Shown here: one piece after another, positions 26,500-28,872 of the stretch
How positions within the stretch are numbered: position 1 is the stretch's first letter
Layout: the number at the start of each line of letters is the position of its first letter
IMG/VR virus record: IMGVR_UViG_3300043446_003869
Span: 1-28,872 of that record
Direction: 5' to 3' (one strand)
Origin: a virus
Length of the DNA stretch: 28,872 nt
Program-made: the position numbers and the translations under genes
The notes under the pieces: model-generated
The model's input: only the letters and a program-made list of their open reading frames with translations
Database searches by the model: none
Told to the model about the DNA's origin: nothing

Positions 26500-26765
26500 G
26501 TGAGGCTAAGGATGTAGCCGCTTGGAAATCAATCCTTCGTCAATGGATTAAAAAGTTTCCAAGTGGAACGATCTTTCGATCAAAGGATGTATTTTCTTGG
26601 GTTGCCGATGGTGGCGTTGACTTGAATCCAGGCGACCTCAAGCCTATCAACAATGCAGGGCGTGAAATCTGGCGTCACAGAGTAAGCAGGGCTCTTAAGC
26701 AGCTGCATGGAACCCGCGAGCTTTCGCATCCGGGTATCTCCAGTCACGCATGGAGGATTCCATGA
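26496..26765 (+). CDS. Hypothetical winged-helix-like protein
   Basis: An 89-residue protein with a TTG start overlapping the previous stop (TTGA). The frame to 26373 is rejected because it lies in the previous gene. Segments: SEAKDVAAWKSILRQWIKKF, then PSGTIFRSKDVFSWVADGGV and NNAGREIWRHRVSRALKQLH. The last part ends in a hydrophobic wing-like HPGISSHAWRIP. A small winged helix is possible. Followed by an ATGA overlap with the next gene. Confidence 0.6.
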   Translation: MSEAKDVAAWKSILRQWIKKFPSGTIFRSKDVFSWVADGGVDLNPGDLKPINNAGREIWRHRVSRALKQLHGTRELSHPGISSHAWRIP

Positions 26766-27448
26766 AAAAAGTATTCTGGTCGTCAGAAGAAAAAGCTGCC
26801 CTTGAATCTATTGCAGGCAACGTTTTGCCAACCATGATTTTCAGTGCCTACAACAGATGGGCAAAGAAGAATGGTTACACAGAGCGCACCAGGCAGTCTA
26901 TCGCAAGTGCGATGGGTAGGCGCAAAGTTTCACGTAAGGCCGAGGGTGACTGGATAGCCGCTTCATACATTGCAAGTACCTTGGGCACCAGCATTGACGT
27001 TCCGCAGCGATGGGCAGAGAAAGGACTGATTGAGTCCTACAAAAATGCGGGCAGCAAGTCAAGACGCTATTTTAGGCGTGCCGATGTTGTTGGCCTCGCC
27101 CGTAAGCATCCAGATCTATTCGGCGGAATTGATTGCCAGAGGCTTTTCATGCTTCTGGAGGACGGGGATCTTGCGGATTTCATCGCCCAGAACTTCCCGA
27201 AACGCCGTGGATCTGGTAAGATGGTTCAGGCCGTCGAAAGCGGTCGAATCTACGAAAGCGTCACCGCTGCCGCCAGGGATGTTTTTGCAACGCCTCAGGG
27301 CATCCATTCGGCGATGAGGGTCGGCGGAACATGCGCTGGTTATCACTGGAAACGAATTGAATTAAATGGATTATCAATTGTCAGTCAAGCTGCGCAACTG
27401 CATCACGGCTCGCGCTCACTTGTATGGCGCAGAGGCTCTGATTCTTGA
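26762..27448 (+). CDS. Multi-domain DNA-binding protein (SANT-like, MerR-like HTH, NUMOD-like)
   Basis: A 228-residue protein from ATG 26762 (ATGA overlap). Residues about 4-52 are Myb/SANT-like (FWSSEEKAALESIAGNVLPT, then YTERTRQSIASAMGRR). Residues about 62-110 form a MerR-type HTH (DWIAASYIASTLGTSIDVPQ, RWAEKGLIESYKN, SRRYFRRADVVGLARKHPD). Residues about 150-200 resemble a NUMOD repeat, with a GRIYESVTAAARDVFATPQG loop and a closing CAGYHWKRIEL. Such modules guide homing endonucleases, but no HNH or GIY-YIG nuclease motif is present. The last 26 residues overlap the next gene. It may be a regulator that recruited homing-type DNA-binding parts. Confidence 0.65.
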   Translation: MKKVFWSSEEKAALESIAGNVLPTMIFSAYNRWAKKNGYTERTRQSIASAMGRRKVSRKAEGDWIAASYIASTLGTSIDVPQRWAEKGLIESYKNAGSKSRRYFRRADVVGLARKHPDLFGGIDCQRLFMLLEDGDLADFIAQNFPKRRGSGKMVQAVESGRIYESVTAAARDVFATPQGIHSAMRVGGTCAGYHWKRIELNGLSIVSQAAQLHHGSRSLVWRRGSDS

Positions 27449-27638
27449 GAAAGAGGCTGATGCCCTGGCCGATAGGGGTGGTCCAGCTCCGGCGACCATT
27501 CAAGACGCGAGCCCCTTCCACCTGGAGGCCCTGAGCCGCGCCCAGCTGGCCCACCAGGCCCGCCGCCGGTACTTCCGGGAACTGGAGGCAGCCGATCTGC
27601 TCGGCGGCCATTCAAGCCCGTTTGGGGAGCTGGGGTGA
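27366..27638 (+). CDS. Small hypothetical protein
   Basis: A 90-residue protein overlapping the previous gene by 83 nt. The N-terminus is helical (DYQLSVKLRNCITARAHLYG, then AEALILEKEADALADRGG). The C-terminal half is GC-rich and Ala/Arg/Leu rich (HLEALSRAQLAHQARRRYFR, ELEAADLLGG). No domain is recognised. Its TGA shares its A with the next ATG (TGATG). Confidence 0.52.
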   Translation: MDYQLSVKLRNCITARAHLYGAEALILEKEADALADRGGPAPATIQDASPFHLEALSRAQLAHQARRRYFRELEAADLLGGHSSPFGELG

Positions 27639-27760
27639 TGGAAAACGCCATTCAGGTAGCGCAAATCTCACTGCTAGCCACAATAGTTGCCGGCTTGGCT
27701 GCTGCCGTCGTCTGTGCAGTGATTTTGCTGGTCTACTACACATTGAAGATTATTAAATGA
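27638..27760 (+). CDS. 40-residue single-helix membrane protein
   Basis: ATG 27638 shares its A with the previous stop (TGATG), and the stop overlaps the next ATG (ATGA at 27757). The sequence is one transmembrane helix (SLLATIVAGLAAAVVCAVIL, about 11-30) with short polar ends and a basic tail (LKIIK). Coupled to a kinase-like gene. Coding is supported by both overlaps; function is unknown. Confidence 0.6.
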   Translation: MENAIQVAQISLLATIVAGLAAAVVCAVILLVYYTLKIIK

Positions 27761-28308
27761 AGCACATCGCGCTTTGGAGTTCAACGCCGCAACAGGGTAA
27801 GTCAACTATTGCCCACTACCTTGTTCATTGCCATGGCTATCAAGCACTGAGTTTTGCGTCTCCTTTGCTTGAGATGGTGCAAACTTTCCTGATGCACCAT
27901 GGCCTTAACATTGAGGACATTGAGCACTATTGCTACGAAGCAAAAGAAACGCCCATTCCTGGCATTGGCAGAAGCTACAGGCATCTTGCCCGCACGCTTG
28001 GTACGGAATGGGGGCGCAATCTTGTCAAGGGGACGACCTGGCTTGATGCGTTTGAGCAAAAGTTTGATCGCTATTCAAGTAAGCATCCGATCGTTGTTGA
28101 TGACATGCGGTTTCGCAATGAAGCTTTTCTGTTAAAGCAAAAAGGCTTCGCGCTGGTTCAAGTCAGGCGAAAAACCGACAGGCTAAGAGATTCGGATAAC
28201 CATCAGTCTGATGTTGACCTTGCGGAATATGGCGCTTGGGATCACACCATTGACAACAATGGCACCATTGACGACCTGCACGAATCCGTAAAACAAATCA
28301 TTAGCTGA
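27757..28308 (+). CDS. Deoxynucleoside monophosphate kinase-like protein
   Basis: A 183-residue P-loop protein. Walker A is STPQQGKSTIA (about 9-19). LSFASPLLEMVQTF (31-44), RHLARTLGTEWGRNL (75-89) and IVVDDMRFRNEAFLLKQKGF (112-131) match the phage dNMP kinase family: the RxxLxxLGTExxR and VVxDDxRFxNEA motifs are its most recognisable parts. It would phosphorylate dNMPs to dNDPs and fits with ThyX, Dcd and the MazG-like protein. The substrate-closing HxSE motif is partly changed (NHQSDVD). Start overlaps the membrane peptide (ATGA). Confidence 0.8.
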   Translation: MKHIALWSSTPQQGKSTIAHYLVHCHGYQALSFASPLLEMVQTFLMHHGLNIEDIEHYCYEAKETPIPGIGRSYRHLARTLGTEWGRNLVKGTTWLDAFEQKFDRYSSKHPIVVDDMRFRNEAFLLKQKGFALVQVRRKTDRLRDSDNHQSDVDLAEYGAWDHTIDNNGTIDDLHESVKQIIS

Positions 28309-28312
28309 TTAC

Positions 28313-28872
28313 ATGCAAGCATCCAGTAAGACCATTCATCACGACGACAATCCAGAAAATCGCAAGCCTTACACATTTCGCATTCAAAGCGAAGCGCTTG
28401 GTCGCACTGTTTATGTGACCGAGCTGGCGACCATTCATGTTGACGATCTGCGAACGCTGTATCACGAAGTCTATTGTGATCGGCAGTCCATGTTCAAGGC
28501 TATCAACGAGTTCACGGTCGAGCTGCAAAGAGCTGCACATGCTAGCAGTCAGGACGGGGAGCACATTGAATCTAAGCTCAACCAGCTGAGCCGCAAGATC
28601 AATGTCTACAACTCATTCTACAAGCTGATTAAGCGCGAAGTTACCTGGCGTGTTTCGCTGCACAATGTTGCTAAGGCGAAAATCGTCATTCAAGCGAAAC
28701 AGGTCGGGCTAACCGATGCCCAGATCAATGCGCTGCTTGACCCTGATAATTGCATTCATAAGCTGTTCACTATCAACAGTTATCCAAGCTCGACAACGAA
28801 GCGAAAAGAGATCACGGTAGCTGACCGGCTTGAGTCCATGCGCAACGAAATGTTCATGGCAGAGTTCTGCAG
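28313..28872 (+). CDS. Hypothetical helical protein (3' partial)
   Basis: ATG 28313 opens a frame that runs without a stop to the window end (186 codons visible). Sequence is helical and charged: YTFRIQSEALGRTVYVTELA, then LRTLYHEVYCDRQSMFKAIN, SKLNQLSRKINVYNSFYKLI, VSLHNVAKAKIVIQAKQVGL. No domain is recognised. It starts 4 nt after the dNMP kinase-like gene, in the same operon. Confidence 0.65.
   Translation, partial: MQASSKTIHHDDNPENRKPYTFRIQSEALGRTVYVTELATIHVDDLRTLYHEVYCDRQSMFKAINEFTVELQRAAHASSQDGEHIESKLNQLSRKINVYNSFYKLIKREVTWRVSLHNVAKAKIVIQAKQVGLTDAQINALLDPDNCIHKLFTINSYPSSTTKRKEITVADRLESMRNEMFMAEFC

Noticed and set aside
1-28872. tRNA genes, attachment sites or insertion sequences
   Set aside because: No cloverleaf-like T-arm sequences, transposase motifs or terminal inverted repeats were found on reading both strands by eye; small or divergent ones could be missed.

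Overview
The window looks like part of a cyanobacterial virus genome (cyanophage or prophage-like element). The evidence is a tail-fibre end and tail-assembly chaperone at the left, a phage replication and recombination set in the middle, and a right half of very small, tightly overlapping genes. The host is probably a unicellular cyanobacterium of the Synechococcus/Cyanobium type. This is inferred from a cyanobacterial AbrB-type regulator, a ThyX of the cyanobacterial form and a group-2-like sigma factor, not from any host sequence. I see no terminase, capsid, integrase, DNA polymerase, endolysin, tRNA, CRISPR or rRNA here, so lifestyle cannot be decided.

Layout. (1) 1-2687, plus strand: end of the late/structural module, with a tail fibre (cut by the window edge), a DUF1566/Lcl-type C-terminal-domain protein, a tail assembly chaperone and three overlapping small membrane proteins that may serve lysis. 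(2) 2952-6917: a divergent pair (small basic protein, minus; archaeo-eukaryotic-primase-like protein, plus), then a hypothetical protein, an HTH protein and a GRTTR-motif protein, the last two behind extended -10 promoters. (3) 7014-9808, minus strand: one compact operon (SH3-like protein, dCTP deaminase, ThyX, sigma factor, a 52-residue protein with a TTG start) ending in a 15-bp stem. (4) 9972-12602: a ribbon-helix-helix-like protein, a replication initiator/helicase loader, a DnaB helicase and a small basic protein. (5) 12825-16714: an antisense acidic-tailed protein, then Rad52-family annealing protein, PD-(D/E)XK nuclease, an SSB-like OB-fold protein, SSB, an unknown and a RusA resolvase. 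(6) 16725-17400: an AbrB-like regulator as a self-contained unit with its own promoter and an intrinsic terminator. (7) 17409-28872: MazG-like pyrophosphohydrolase, a two-gene minus-strand unit with a strong and apparently leaderless promoter, then about 25 mostly unknown small genes. Recognisable among these are a long coiled-coil protein, three Cys-rich putative zinc proteins, a multi-HTH/NUMOD-like protein and a dNMP-kinase-like protein.

How it fits together. Nucleotide metabolism (Dcd, ThyX, MazG-like, dNMP kinase) supplies precursors. The initiator/DnaB pair and the primase-like protein support replication. Rad52, nuclease, two OB-fold proteins and RusA form a complete single-strand annealing and junction-resolution set. 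The phage sigma factor, AbrB-like protein and several HTH proteins probably redirect transcription. Many genes lack a Shine-Dalgarno sequence and rely on ATGA, TTGA or TGATG stop-start overlaps. TTG and GTG starts are common, and several real genes under 60 residues were found by reading between the larger ones.

The most interesting points are: a DUF1566 gene whose stop codon sits in a perfect hairpin (like a diversity-generating-retroelement target, though no reverse transcriptase is in view); a sigma factor with an altered -35-recognition helix; a repeated promoter-hairpin-start leader layout; tandem SSB-like proteins; and a nuclease-less protein combining SANT-like, MerR-like and NUMOD-like modules.
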